Assembly (NCBI RefSeq): GCF_040564635.1
Contig: NZ_CP159837.1
Span: 6,621,001 to 6,685,000 of the forward strand
Origin: Planktothricoides raciborskii GIHE-MW2
GTDB lineage: Bacteria; Cyanobacteriota; Cyanobacteriia; Cyanobacteriales; Laspinemataceae
Direction: 5' to 3'
Length of the DNA: 64,000 nucleotides
Of the stretch, positions 23,630 to 32,800 are shown one piece after another (position 1 is the first letter of the stretch; every line of letters begins with the position of its first letter). Below the pieces are notes generated by a model. It saw nothing but the letters and a program-made list of their open reading frames with translations. It did not search any database and was not told the DNA's origin. The translations under genes and the position numbers were made by a program.

Positions 23630-24432
23630 GTGCGATTCGTTCAGGCGGAAAGTCTAGGGATAAAACCCAAAACCTGCGTCTGGTGTAGGTTCTGACCTAC
23701 ATAACTCTGGGGGTGTACAGGATAGTCCTGTAGACAAAGATTCCCGGAGGGTTTTTCCTCCGAGGTCATAGACACCTCACCCCACGGTAAAGATTCACTA
23801 TCTTTACTCGTGAAGCGGGTAGGAAAGCTGATCATCCCTAAGCAGATGGGAAAAATCAGCAAGTCAAGCGCTCATGGGCAGCGAGAGCGAATTCCCGGCT
23901 TGAACCCTCTCCAAACAAAAGTAGCGAAACTGCTTGTTACGCTGCGTCCAAAATGGCATAGGGAAAGGTGACGAATTTAACAAGTCAGTCACAAAGGAAT
24001 CCCAGAAATACCTAGGGGGACAGGGAAGACCCTAAAAGCGCATTCAACCACCACTAGGGAACGAAGTAAACCCATATTTCTCTTACCAGTAATGGTAAGT
24101 AGCGATAGTGTGTAAGCGGATGAAATATTGGGAATGGGATGTGGCAAGAAAGCTCTTTTCCGCCGGTTTTGCCAGTGGATATGCAGACGTGCCACGGCTG
24201 TGAAGTTAGCGATTATTAGTAAGTCCAAAGGACGCACAAAACCAGTCGCTTACGACATGGTGTGATTTTAAAGGGACAAAGGATGAACGCTATGCCAAAC
24301 GGGAACGTTTAACGACTTCCCCATTAGGATGCTATTGGTTTAGCAAGCGCAGCTAGGAGCGGAGTGCCGCGAAAGTGGCACGCTCCGTTCTGAATGGGAG
24401 GTGGGAGTTGTGAAGCTCCCATCGACCCCTAC
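23630..24432 (+). mobile_element. Group II intron without a coding sequence
   Basis: The 5' end is GTGCGATTCGTTCA, nearly the same as the larger intron at 29834-32392. The 3' part carries a domain V with GAAAGTGGCACG and CTCCGTTC (about 24357-24393), then a domain VI hairpin (GGGAGGTGGGAG...CTCCCATC) and ends ...CGACCCCTAC. No reverse-transcriptase reading frame is present in domain IV, so it depends on a protein from elsewhere. It sits between sequences that could pair (GTTATTTGT before, ACAAATAAC after), a hairpin-like target downstream of the pentapeptide gene. Confidence 0.82.
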
Positions 24433-24472
24433 CAGTTAGGCAGACAAATAACGAATAACGAATAACGAATAA

Positions 24473-25120
24473 CTATTTCGATCGCCTATTCTTAGACTGG
24501 GGCGGTAAGAAATCAGTATAAGGTTGGTAGAAGCTGTAAGGAGGCGAAAAGTGACTCGGATCAAATGCCTGCGAACGATAGGGATAACGGCGAGGATGCT
24601 GTATGAGCATGGCGATCGCGCCAACAACCATAATGCTACCGCCAACCACCAAAACCAGAACCACACCGGCGATCGCCCACAAAAGGTTAGTTTGGAACAT
24701 CGCCGCTTGTTCATAGCGATCTAATCGGGGGTTTCTTTGGTCTAATCTCAAACTCTCGATCGCCCGTTGTTGTTCTTGCAACTGCATCGTCAGTCGTTCG
24801 GTTTGAATTTTTTGTTGCTCCAAGCTGCTTCTAAGTTGCTCAATCAACTGACGTTGTTGTTCCAGACTCTTTTTTAACTCGTCGGTACTGGCTTGTTGTA
24901 GCACCAATTGACTATTCCACTGATCAAAATTATTTGGCGATCCCGGTGGGGTCGGTACTGGGAGAAGGGACAATGACTCCCCCCCCTCTGGTGGAGAACC
25001 CAAATTGGCACCTAACCCCGCCAAAGACCCAAAGCCAAAATTGAAACATCCTTTAAAAAACAAGAGAGCTAAAACCCCTGTAACGGCACAGCCCCCTAAA
25101 AATGCCGTAGTATTTTTCAT
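24473..25120 (-). CDS. Membrane protein with long coiled coil, unknown function
   Basis: 215 residues. An N-terminal hydrophobic segment (about 8-24, GGCAVTGVLALLFFKGCF) is either a signal anchor or a lipoprotein-like signal. A Pro/Gly/Ser-rich stretch follows, then a Gln/Leu-rich coiled coil (about 78-128, LKKSLEQQRQLIEQLRSSLE), a second transmembrane helix (about 147-172) and a Pro/Tyr-rich C-terminal tail. I do not recognise the family. The architecture suggests a membrane scaffold or structural protein. It faces the tRNA-Leu gene across a 208-bp gap and has no operon partner. Confidence 0.55.
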   Translation of the reverse strand: MKNTTAFLGGCAVTGVLALLFFKGCFNFGFGSLAGLGANLGSPPEGGESLSLLPVPTPPGSPNNFDQWNSQLVLQQASTDELKKSLEQQRQLIEQLRSSLEQQKIQTERLTMQLQEQQRAIESLRLDQRNPRLDRYEQAAMFQTNLLWAIAGVVLVLVVGGSIMVVGAIAMLIQHPRRYPYRSQAFDPSHFSPPYSFYQPYTDFLPPQSKNRRSK

Positions 25121-25328
25121 GGATCCCCTTTCTTTGGTACTACGGCGAAATCACAAGCCATGAACATTGGATATCTGGACTTGCAACGCCCTTGCTTGAA
25201 CATACTAACCGAAACCAAGAAGATCAATAAGAATCCCTACCCACAAATCCCTATTTATTCAAAATTTTGACAAAAATATTCACAAGGGAGACATTTTTCC
25301 CAATTTTCTGCTATAATCAAATTTAACT

Positions 25329-25410
25329 GCGGACATGGCGGAATTGGTAGACGCGCTAGATTTAGGTTCTAGTTCAGCAATGAGTGAAGGTTCAAGTCCT
25401 TTTGTCCGCA
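25329..25410 (+). tRNA. tRNA-Leu (anticodon TAG)
   Basis: The acceptor stem GCGGACA pairs with TGTCCGC. The anticodon stem-loop CTAGA-TTTAGGT-TCTAG gives anticodon TAG, read by CUN codons. A long variable arm and the T arm (AAGG-TTCAAGT-CCTT) complete the class II form expected for leucine. The CCA end is not encoded. Confidence 0.95.
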
Positions 25411-25543
25411 TCTTTAGGTTGAGGCCATTGAGCGTTGACCAAAAAATAATCTACCCGACTTGAATGCGTTAGCCAAAAAATAGGTTACAATAGTAAGTCT
25501 CTGTCTAACGACAGTATGTTAATTATTCATTCCCAACACGCCA

Positions 25544-25726
25544 ATGGCTGTCCCAAAGAAGAAAACCTCCAAAACCAAACGCGATCAACGTAAAGCCCAC
25601 TGGAAGAGAAAAGCCGCTATCCAAGCTGAAAAAGCACTGTCTATTGGTAAATCTATTTTAACTGGACAGGCCAAGGGCTTTGTTTATCCTCCAAGTGAAA
25701 AACAAAACGAAGAAGACGAAGAATAA
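25544..25726 (+). CDS. rpmF: Ribosomal protein L32
   Basis: A 60-residue protein beginning [20 protein letters not shown], the conserved start of bacterial L32, followed by a basic stretch and an acidic C-terminal tail (EKQNEEDEE) typical of cyanobacterial forms. It has no zinc-binding cysteines, as usual for this lineage. It lies 130 bp after tRNA-Leu and ends before a strong terminator, so it is a short transcript of its own or shared with the tRNA. It is part of the large ribosomal subunit near the peptidyl-transferase region. Confidence 0.95.
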   Translation: MAVPKKKTSKTKRDQRKAHWKRKAAIQAEKALSIGKSILTGQAKGFVYPPSEKQNEEDEE

Positions 25727-25751
25727 ATCCCAGTTATTATTGGGTTTGGTA

Positions 25752-25780
25752 AAACAGGGCTTCCCAATGCCCTGTTTTTT
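25752..25780. terminator. Rho-independent terminator shared by rpmF and queA
   Basis: Stem AAACAGGGC/GCCCTGTTT with an 8-base loop, followed by a T-run on the plus strand. The A-run before it gives a T-run on the minus strand, so it can serve both convergent genes. Confidence 0.85.
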
Positions 25781-25786
25781 TACTTT

Positions 25787-26905
25787 TTAGCCGTGGGCTT
25801 TAGCCGTGGGCAAAATCAGCATGGCATCCCCAAAGGAATAAAAGCGATACTGGTGTGCGATCGCTTCTTGATATAAGTCCAACAAACGCTGGCGTCCCAC
25901 CAAAGCGCTAACCAGCATCAATAGACTCGATTTAGGTAGATGAAAATTCGTAATCAAGCCATCCACCACCTGCCACTGATAACCCGGATAAATAAATAAA
26001 TCGGTCTTACCACACAAAGGTTGTAACTCGCCTCCTGCGGCTGCCCCTTCCAGCGATCGCACCGCTGTCGTCCCCACCGCAATAACTCGTCCCCCTTGGG
26101 CCTTAGTTTCCCGGATTTTGGCCACCGTTGACTCTGGCACCAGCGCCCACTCTGAATGCATCTCGTGTTGCGTCACATTCTCCACTTCCACCGGGCGAAA
26201 CGTCCCCACGCCCACATTTAAAGTCACAAAAGCTCGTTGGATCCTCCGTTGCTCTAAGCGGGTGAGTAACTCTTCCGTAAAATGAAGTCCAGCGGTAGGG
26301 GCTGCCACAGAACCGGGTTTTTCCGCATAAACCGTTTGATATTGGGAGGGTAAAGCCGAAGATTTGGTGATGTAGGGAGGCAAGGGTACATGACCATAAA
26401 CTTGCAAAACTTGCGCCAAAGTAGCGCCGGTTGGTAGAAATAACTCAATAAATCGACCCCCGGTTGACTCCTCCGTTGCTAAGACCTTGGCCGTAAACGG
26501 AGCCGGAATTGCTCCATTTTGTAAAGCTTCAGATTGTAAAGCTTCAGATGCTGGCTCAAATTCGATCTGGGCGCCTGGTTTTAATCGTCTCCCGGGTTTA
26601 ACCAATGCTAACCAAATATTCGCCTGGGATTCTTCGAGCAACAAGACTTCAACTGGGGCGCCCGTAGATTTACGACCGTATAGACGCGCTTGAATCACAC
26701 GAGTATTATTTAAAATCAGCAAATCCCCCGGTTGGAGCAATTCTGGTAACTCGCGGAAAATATGATGACTGTGTTCTGTGGGACTTTTCACCACCAGTAA
26801 GCGAGACGCATCTCTGGGCACCACTGGATTCTGGGCAATTCTTTCCTCTGGTAGTTTATAGTCATAAGCCGTTAACATAAGGTCAAAATTTTGACTCTCA
26901 CTCAT
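25787..26905 (-). CDS. queA: S-adenosylmethionine:tRNA ribosyltransferase-isomerase
   Basis: A 372-residue enzyme that transfers and isomerises the ribosyl part of S-adenosylmethionine onto preQ1 in tRNA, giving epoxyqueuosine. Family segments are [20 protein letters not shown] at the start, [74 protein letters not shown] and the C-terminal [16 protein letters not shown] short [11 protein letters not shown] stretch in the middle comes from a direct repeat of AGCTTCAGATTGTA type and is probably a local duplication. It converges on rpmF and shares a terminator with it. Confidence 0.95.
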   Translation of the reverse strand: MSESQNFDLMLTAYDYKLPEERIAQNPVVPRDASRLLVVKSPTEHSHHIFRELPELLQPGDLLILNNTRVIQARLYGRKSTGAPVEVLLLEESQANIWLALVKPGRRLKPGAQIEFEPASEALQSEALQNGAIPAPFTAKVLATEESTGGRFIELFLPTGATLAQVLQVYGHVPLPPYITKSSALPSQYQTVYAEKPGSVAAPTAGLHFTEELLTRLEQRRIQRAFVTLNVGVGTFRPVEVENVTQHEMHSEWALVPESTVAKIRETKAQGGRVIAVGTTAVRSLEGAAAGGELQPLCGKTDLFIYPGYQWQVVDGLITNFHLPKSSLLMLVSALVGRQRLLDLYQEAIAHQYRFYSFGDAMLILPTAKAHG

Positions 26906-27084
26906 TCTTTGCCCTCCAAAGCGATTTATTTTTAAAACAGATCAGTCCACGGGATAAAAAATAACAGGTAGAAAAATTTGGGTAAATCCCCCCATAAGAT
27001 ATTAGGGATAATCCCGATGCTGATGGGGACAAAAAATTAAGAAAATATTAATTGTAGCGTTGTCTTTGCCATAAGCGATCGGAT

Positions 27085-27474
27085 ATGGAATACATTTATT
27101 TTTTCCCCAATGGCAGTCTCTCCATTCGAGTGGTTGAATATCTCCGCAATGCCATACACCTGCCCGTTGTCTTTGTGACGGTGATTCATCTAATTGACGG
27201 TTGGATTGTGCGGATTAAAATGAATCCTTGCCTGGATCCGCAGCAAGAAGGGGACTTTCTGGCGGTAATGAACGAGTTGGGATTTCCTTATCAACCAGGG
27301 ATTCGGCTGCAAATGGCCCTCTGGAGTTTGGAAACTGGACAGTCAGCGATTGATGTGATGCGTCGGTATCAGGTGGTGATTGTGTCTCATGGAGGTGCGG
27401 ATGTTCACGAAATCGAGCAATTTCGCGCACAATTTGTCAAAGGTTTGGGATATTGCCCAGAAACCTTGGCTTAA
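27085..27474 (+). CDS. Conserved cyanobacterial protein of unknown function
   Basis: 129 residues, start MEYIYFFPNGSLSIRVVEYL. It reads as a compact alpha/beta protein without signal peptide or membrane segment; the YQVVIVSHGG stretch near residue 95 is a buried strand-turn. Composition and codon use match the neighbours. I do not recognise a named family, and no motif suggests catalysis. It lies between the divergent queA and the convergent YraN-like gene and is probably transcribed alone. Whether it is related to any small regulatory protein cannot be judged from sequence alone. Confidence 0.6.
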   Translation: MEYIYFFPNGSLSIRVVEYLRNAIHLPVVFVTVIHLIDGWIVRIKMNPCLDPQQEGDFLAVMNELGFPYQPGIRLQMALWSLETGQSAIDVMRRYQVVIVSHGGADVHEIEQFRAQFVKGLGYCPETLA

Positions 27475-27516
27475 TTAGTGTTAATTAGTGTTAATTCGTG
27501 TTGGCTTCTGAATTAA

Positions 27517-28122
27517 CTAGCTGATTTCCGCATCGAAAGCCCCAGCAATATACTGGTACAAGGTTAGTTGATATTCGCCCAGGGAATTTTCGATGGAAAC
27601 AGGTTGTCCCAAAATAATCGGGGATGAAAATTCAGTTGTAAATGTGGTTTGCGGGGCAGAAGATCGCCGCTGATACTTCTGATAACTAACTAAAGCCACA
27701 TCAAATTGGCAAGGACAATTACTCAACTCTGGGCGATCGCCCAAAAATATCTCAGCAGTTTGTAAAAGTTTGGCTTGCTTTTGCGGGGGAATACTCAACA
27801 GTCCTCCGGCATCCAAGCTTCGATGTTTGCGTGTTTTCACTTCCACAAATGCGATCCGCTGGTAAGGATGCTCAGGTAATTGCTCCCCAGGGATTTCGCC
27901 TGCAATAATATCAATTTCCCCCCACCGACAACGCCAACGCCTCGCGATAATTTCCCAGCCATGATCCTGTAACCATAGGGCGACTAAATTTTCTCCCAAC
28001 AATCCGATAGTCGATTTTTCCTGGGATTTTTGCTGGTGAGAATCCGGTGATGGTAGTGGCATTTTCGGTGAATTAAATCTTAAAGAGGCGATCGCTGGTA
28101 GGATCACCATAGAACCAATCAT
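27517..28122 (-). CDS. YraN / UPF0102 family nuclease-fold protein
   Basis: Up to 201 residues. The core (about 38-135) has the family's order: GLLGENLVALWLQDHGWEII, RRWRCRWGEIDIIAGE, FVEVKTRKHRSLD and LLQTAEIFLGDRPEL. The E...D...E-V-K set matches the PD-(D/E)xK-like fold of UPF0102, often placed near Holliday-junction resolvases; its role is not settled. The region before GLLGE is poorly conserved, and the true start could be the Met at residue 21 (MPLPSPDSHQ). A C-terminal extension of about 65 residues is beyond the family's usual ~120. It converges on the unknown gene upstream. Confidence 0.82.
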   Translation of the reverse strand: MIGSMVILPAIASLRFNSPKMPLPSPDSHQQKSQEKSTIGLLGENLVALWLQDHGWEIIARRWRCRWGEIDIIAGEIPGEQLPEHPYQRIAFVEVKTRKHRSLDAGGLLSIPPQKQAKLLQTAEIFLGDRPELSNCPCQFDVALVSYQKYQRRSSAPQTTFTTEFSSPIILGQPVSIENSLGEYQLTLYQYIAGAFDAEIS

Positions 28123-28145
28123 AGCGGCGATTCACGCACACCGTA

Positions 28146-28214
28146 GGGGCAAAGCATTCGCGCTGAAACTTTATTAGAGAATCGTCAAGACTCTTACGCG
28201 AATGCTTCGCCCCC
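28146..28214. repeat. Inverted repeat GGGGCAAAGCATTCGCG
   Basis: The arms 28146-28162 and 28197-28214 match except for one gap. It is related to the GGGGCGAAGCATT sequences at 32572-32740, so it is a dispersed palindrome family and not a gene-specific signal. Confidence 0.65.
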
Positions 28215-28285
28215 ACGATCCTGAACCTGGTTCACACTGCCGAAATCGATTGTAGATATTATTTCCCCATCAAACTTGTCATACC

Positions 28286-28810
28286 ATGAGTCACCAGGAA
28301 GATATTGCGGAAAAGTTTATTACCTTAGTATGTGCTGCGGTATTGTTCATCACTACTGTAGGCGCCCTGACTACCCTCAACTTTGCCATTGCTGCACCCG
28401 CTTGGGCCAATGACTACAACCAAGAACAACTGGTTGGGGCTGATTTCTCCGGCAAAGATTTAAAAGACTCTTCCTTTACCAGAGCAAATCTGCGGATTGC
28501 CAATTTCAGTAACGCCGATTTGCGCGGGGTCAGCTTTTTTTCCGCCAACTTGGAAGATGCGAACTTGGAAGGCGCTAATCTAAGCCAAGCCACCTTAGAT
28601 AAAGCTCGATTCATGGGCGCCAATTTAACTAATGCGATTTTAGAAGGCGCTTATGCCTTTAATACTGGCTTTAGAGGCGCGATCATCGATGGTGCAGATT
28701 TTACGGATGTATTTATGCGCGATGATGCCCATGAAGTGCTCTGTGGTTTGGCGAAAGGCACCAACCCCGTGACGGGTCGCAATACTCGCGATACTCTATT
28801 TTGTGATTAA
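28286..28810 (+). CDS. Lumenal pentapeptide-repeat protein
   Basis: 174 residues. A signal peptide with a hydrophobic core (about 12-38) ends in APAWA-ND, a good signal-peptidase site near residue 42, so the protein goes to the thylakoid lumen or periplasm. Next come about 18 pentapeptides (LVGADFSGKDLKDSSF through LTNAILEGA). The C-terminal part has two cysteines in CGLAKGTNPVTGRNTR...FCD, the same tail seen in plant thylakoid-lumen pentapeptide proteins (TL15/TL17 group), where a disulfide forms. It is a chloroplast-lineage protein family of unknown role. It is probably transcribed alone. Confidence 0.85.
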   Translation: MSHQEDIAEKFITLVCAAVLFITTVGALTTLNFAIAAPAWANDYNQEQLVGADFSGKDLKDSSFTRANLRIANFSNADLRGVSFFSANLEDANLEGANLSQATLDKARFMGANLTNAILEGAYAFNTGFRGAIIDGADFTDVFMRDDAHEVLCGLAKGTNPVTGRNTRDTLFCD

Positions 28811-29022
28811 GGTTATCGGTTATTTACGGATTTGCGGGTGAATGCCATTCGCCCCTACATTTAAAGAGGTGGCGGGGCAAAAGCCCCCCACCTCTTCTGA
28901 TTTGCTAGATCCTAGATTTATATTGTAGGGTGGGCAAATGTCCACCATCATATAAGGTAGGGTGGGGTGAATATTTTTGCCCACCTTACGAATGTTAGGG
29001 GCTATATTTTGTCAGTGCGAGA

Positions 29023-29814
29023 TTAACTGAAAGTTTCGGGATCGACCCCTAACTCTCGCAACTTCTGGGCGAGTAGGGCGGCTTTTTGCTCCGCTTGTTC
29101 GGCCCGAAGGCGTTCGGTTTCGGCAATTTGCCGTTCCGCTTCCGCCCGAAGGCGTTCGGTTTCGGCGCGTTGGCGTTCGGTTTCGGCGCGTTCCGCCCCA
29201 GTGGGAATCAGATTTCCGTCGTGATTCGCTGACGCGATAGCTGCGCTTCACGCACCACCGTAACCAGGTGAATTGTTTGCCTTCAAATTCTCCCTCCCAA
29301 AGGGTCAAACCCAGTCCCACGGTTGCCAACCAGTTGTCAGTCTTCGGTTCGTAGGTGGTGCCGCGTAATTCATAAATCCGCAGCAAGTCTTCCCCTAATT
29401 GGTAGGCTGGGTCATATACCACATAGTAGCTGACCCGCATTCGTTGATAGGCTTTTAACTTGCGTTCTAGTTCTTCTCCTTCCCGGTTAGAAACAATCTC
29501 GATCGCCACTTCTGGAGGTTTGCCAAACTCCCACATAAAATAGCTACGATGTTTCTTTTCCAGCCAATTCTCGGCCACTTCTACATCTAAACTGAGAAAG
29601 ACATCTGGGACGATCGCCGGTTCTCTCGCGATCGCAAAAATGCCCACATTCGCCCCGGCTAAAAAAGGAAATCCTTCCAAGAAGCATAAAGCACTTCCGT
29701 TAACAAGCGCTGAAGTTTTTCTGAAAAAAAATTATCCACCGGCGTATCGTCTTCAGTAATTATATGATTGACGGAGGGTTCAAAACACAACTCCGGACTT
29801 AAAATTTCGGACAT
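29023..29814 (-). pseudogene. Uma2-family (DUF820) endonuclease-like gene, two frame breaks
   Basis: The start at 29814 (MSEILSPELCFEPSVNH) reads to a stop near LLTEVLYASWKDFLF. Losing one A near 29681 moved the frame; the main part resumes as GFPFLAGANVGIFAIAREPA and has the family core PDVFLSLDVEV...PPEVAIEIVSN...KLKAYQRMRVSYYVVYDP. Near 29253 a 33-bp repeat (29221-29253) shifts it again, so the natural coiled-coil tail (AERAETERQRAE... and LRELGVDPETF) is now in another frame. Uma2 proteins have a PD-(D/E)xK fold and are common in cyanobacteria with unknown roles. A group II intron ends 19 bp upstream of the ATG. Confidence 0.82.
29221..29253 (+). repeat. 33-bp dispersed repeat inside the Uma2 gene
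   Basis: The stretch starting GTGATTCGCTGACGCGATAG and ending TTCACGC separates two frames of the Uma2 gene that would join if it were removed. The core resembles cyanobacterial short dispersed repeats such as the GATCGCTTCACGC end near 9165. Confidence 0.65.
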
Positions 29815-29941
29815 GGTTCAACACTCTCTTTGCATTAGGGGTCGATGGGGGAATCACTTCCCCCACCTCCCATTCAGAACCCAGCGTGCCACTTTCACGG
29901 CACTAGGCTCCTACCTACGTTGACCCCTTACATAGGTACGA

Positions 29942-30142
29942 CTACCAGAGTGGCAGTTCTTCTTCCTGATGCCCTTGGGCGTTTCCGTCATATCTTGACT
30001 TTAAATCGTGACAATGAGCGTGAAGCAATTGCAGGTTTTTGTATTCATCCTTTCCGCCTTGGCTTCTAGGAATGATGTGGTCTACTTCGAGCAGGTCGCT
30101 GCTTGTGAAGTATTGCCCGCAATATGGACATTTACCATGCAT
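29942..30142 (-). pseudogene. HNH endonuclease part of the intron protein, out of frame
   Basis: It reads HGKCPYCGQYFTSSDLLEVD followed by HIIPRSQGGKDEYKNLQLLH: a complete HNH motif with paired CxxC, the normal C-terminal domain of group II intron proteins. It is separated from the reverse transcriptase by the repeated CATG at 30136-30143. Removing four bases joins KLLKK directly to HGKCPYCG. Confidence 0.85.
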
Positions 30143-31676
30143 GCTTTTTCAGCAGTTTTGCCACTCTTGTGGGGGCTTCGATGTCTTGTCCTCGCCTGGT
30201 ACTCCAGTAAACCCAGTCGCCGTCATACGGAGATTTGTCAGGTTTGACTAAGGTATGTCGTTTAATTTCGACGTCCGCGTGTTTCCATAGCGTTAGTCCG
30301 TCTGCTGTGGCAAACGTCCATGTACCATGTCGGCCTTCTCGATAATACTTACGTATTGCTTGGGCTTTTTGTTTTCTTCCACGTCTTCTTACTGACCATG
30401 CTCTGAGCATTTGCCAAAGGATATTGTCTTCTGATGAAAACGTTTCCTTGGCTGCTACCCCTGAGTAGTAGTTTGCCCATCCTCTGATCATTGGGTTTAA
30501 CTTTCCAATGAGTCCCGCTTGTGGGGCTGTTTTATGGGTCTTGATAACTGCTTTTAGGGCTACATGGTGGGCTTTGATTGCTTTCTTGCTTGGTTTAATC
30601 AGGGTTTTGAATCCAAGTAGTTCGGAATTGTGGCCACCTGTTTTTCCTGATTTGTGTCTTCCTGCTGGATATTGTCGGATGTTGAACCCCAAGAAGTCGA
30701 AACCGGGGTGTACAGTCAATTCATTTTCTGCAACCATCTGATTGAGAGTGTGACATATCCTGGTTTTTTCCGGCTTCAACTCCAACCCAACGGGTTGTAA
30801 CCAAGTTTCGATTGCGGCTTTAGCTCTTAGGATGACTTTCAATTCTGGGTGTAGAACCACAAAATCGTCGGCGTAACGAATGATTCTGGCTGGTGGGTAG
30901 GCTCCTTTTTTAGGGAACTTAGATTCCACTTCGCGAATCATCCCATCTAGTGCTATATTGGCAAGTAGTGGCGATATGACCCCTCCTTGGGGTGTGCCTG
31001 CTACTGGTTCTTCAAAGGCTCCTTTGTCCATGATTCCGGCTTTTAACCAAGCTCGCACTTGGCGTCGGATATTCGATGGACATTGGAGCTTTTTCAGTAG
31101 GTATGTGTGGTCAATTTTGTCGAAACACTTGGATATATCCGCATCCAGAACGTAATTAGGTTTCTTGTTTATAACAAGATAAATTCTGGCTACGGCGTCG
31201 TGTGTTGACCTACCTGGCCTAAAGCCATATGAGGTTTCTTCAAATTTAGATTCCCAGTATGGCTCTAGTGCCATTTTTACCAATGCCTGACGCGCTCTGT
31301 CCTCTACTGTAGGGATTCCTAACGGGCGTTTTTCATCCCGTCCGGGTTTAGGTATCCATACTCTCCGAACTGCTTTGGCCTTATTGGTTAGTGACAGTCT
31401 GGAGGCCAGACCTAGCCTTTGTACGGGTGTTAGTGATTTTATCCCGTCTACCCCGGCTGTCTTCTTTCCTCTATTGAGTTGGGTTACTTGCCTTACTGCG
31501 AGTAATTTTGCGTAATATGACTTTAACAGTAGTTTCTGAAGCCTTTTTGCTGTGACATCGTTGCCCCTACTAGCCGCTCTGTAGATTCTCTTTTGGAGCT
31601 TGAACACTTTCCGCTGTACTGATTTCCAGGGGATTTCGTTCCATTCCACCATCAACATTTGTCGTGTTTTGGACAT
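30132..31676 (-). CDS. ltrA: Group II intron reverse transcriptase/maturase, HNH domain lost
   Basis: 514 residues. The RT-0 to RT-7 region is present with GVDGI, RPLGIPTVEDRARQALVKM, YGFRPGRSTHDA, the catalytic RYADDFVVLHPE (near residue 270) and LGFNIRQYPAG. The maturase (domain X) follows with LNPMIRGWANYYSG. The frame stops at KKHAW because of a 4-bp duplication (CATGCATG), while the HNH part continues in another frame. The RT and maturase may still support splicing and reverse transcription, but target-strand cutting would be lost unless translation shifts frame. It may serve the ORF-less intron at 23630 in trans. Confidence 0.92.
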   Translation of the reverse strand: MSKTRQMLMVEWNEIPWKSVQRKVFKLQKRIYRAASRGNDVTAKRLQKLLLKSYYAKLLAVRQVTQLNRGKKTAGVDGIKSLTPVQRLGLASRLSLTNKAKAVRRVWIPKPGRDEKRPLGIPTVEDRARQALVKMALEPYWESKFEETSYGFRPGRSTHDAVARIYLVINKKPNYVLDADISKCFDKIDHTYLLKKLQCPSNIRRQVRAWLKAGIMDKGAFEEPVAGTPQGGVISPLLANIALDGMIREVESKFPKKGAYPPARIIRYADDFVVLHPELKVILRAKAAIETWLQPVGLELKPEKTRICHTLNQMVAENELTVHPGFDFLGFNIRQYPAGRHKSGKTGGHNSELLGFKTLIKPSKKAIKAHHVALKAVIKTHKTAPQAGLIGKLNPMIRGWANYYSGVAAKETFSSEDNILWQMLRAWSVRRRGRKQKAQAIRKYYREGRHGTWTFATADGLTLWKHADVEIKRHTLVKPDKSPYDGDWVYWSTRRGQDIEAPTRVAKLLKKHAW

Positions 31677-32415
31677 ATATACTTCTACTTGAAACTCTAC
31701 ATTTCAACTTAGGCACAGGCTGTCTGCATATACCAGTTGTTAGGCTGGTCTTTGGCTTCTGCACTGTATCTCTCACCCATGTGGCTTGCGCTTACACTTA
31801 TCACTACTTAGGAGTATCGACCTCTCCTAAGAGCCGGCATGGGCTTTACCTCGTTCCGTGGATTTGGGATTATTAGTTTTAGGATGCTGCCCTATCCCCC
31901 TGGGTACTTTTGGGACTTCGCTAATACGTAAGACGTGAAGCTCCGTATCTTTTGTGGGTGACTAATTAATTCCCCCACACTTTCCCCATGACCTTTTGGT
32001 CGCAGCGTTCCAACCAGATTTCGCTACTTTATAGTTAAGAGGGTTCAAGTCGGACATTTGCCTCGCGGCTGACCTTGACTAATTGGCTCGAAGGGATTCC
32101 CTTACTGGTTAAGCGTTACCTCCTTTTCAGCCCGCTTCACACCTTTGATGGTGAGTCTCCGGGTGGGGCTGATGCCTAATTACCCCTGGCAATTGTTAAA
32201 TCTTTTGTTAAGATTCTTCTTTTGCCAGAAAATCCGGGTATTTGTCCTCCATTTAAGACAACAAATCCACAGTTATAATGGTTCGTGACACGAGTGCAGG
32301 CGGAGCCTGTTAGTACACGGCGTCTGACGAAACCATTACCACGCGCACGCTTCCGGGTTTCCCCGTCCGCTTTCCGCGTGAACGAATCGCACTAATTAAT
32401 CTATAATAGCGTTAA

Positions 32416-32441
32416 GCCTGCCCCCGTGAAGACGGGGGTTA
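32416..32441. repeat. Palindrome identical to the IS607 end at 48507-48532
   Basis: GCCTGCCCCCGTGAAGACGG plus GGGTTA; the reverse complement is found base for base at 48507-48532. A weaker form is at 37881-37929. It may be a solo end left by an IS200/IS605- or IS607-type element. Confidence 0.75.
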
Positions 32442-32621
32442 GCAATGGATTTAAACCCATTGCAACAAAAACCAAACCCAATGGGGCGTTTTCTTAGATT
32501 TAAATCAACCATAATTTGCGATTTTATTGACTTACAGCGGTTTTCAGATTAACAAACCACTATCGGGCGAAGCATGACCGTAGGGGCGTGATCTTTCCGG
32601 TAGTCCATCTAATATTATAAG

Positions 32622-32735
32622 CAGTAGGGGCGAATGGCCATTCGCCCGTACAAGGGCGAATGGCCATTCGCCCCTACGGAATGCTTCGCCCTTACAATAT
32701 TTTCAGCAATAATTTGTCTGCGGTCATGCTTCGCC
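32622..32735. repeat. GGGGCGAATGGCCATTCGCCCC palindromes
   Basis: Two palindromes whose core is GGGCGAATGGCCATTCGCCC (32624-32651 and 32652-32676), then GAATGCTTCGCCC and CATGCTTCGCCCCTAC. The same family lies inside the dnaG coding region at 33386-33417 and near 28841-28860. The rest of 32442-32800 holds no gene that I can support. Confidence 0.85.
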
Positions 32736-32800
32736 CCTACAAATCATTGTGGTTTATTTAATATAAAATTGCTGTAAATTAGCTAATTTAAAGCCAATAA

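Larger units (their letters stand above)
29834..32392 (-). mobile_element. Group II intron with a frameshifted intron-encoded protein
   Basis: On the minus strand it begins GTGCGATTCGTTCACGCGG at 32392 and ends ...CGACCCCTAAT at 29834. Domain V (GAGCC...GAAAGTGGCACG...GGGTTC) lies at about 29875-29912 and domain VI with GGGGGAA...TTCCCCC just after. The encoded protein lies in domain IV. The length (about 2.56 kb) is normal. It shares the 5' end and domains V/VI with the ORF-less intron at 23630-24432, so both are probably one intron lineage. Confidence 0.88.

Noticed and set aside
23641-24724. Small frames between the pentapeptide gene and the coiled-coil gene
   Set aside because: Those at 23641-24237 lie inside the group II intron RNA, and those at 24436-24724 overlap the coiled-coil gene; none has a family pattern.
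31570-31876. Small frames upstream of the intron protein
   Set aside because: They lie in the structured 5' domains of the group II intron and have no protein-like pattern.
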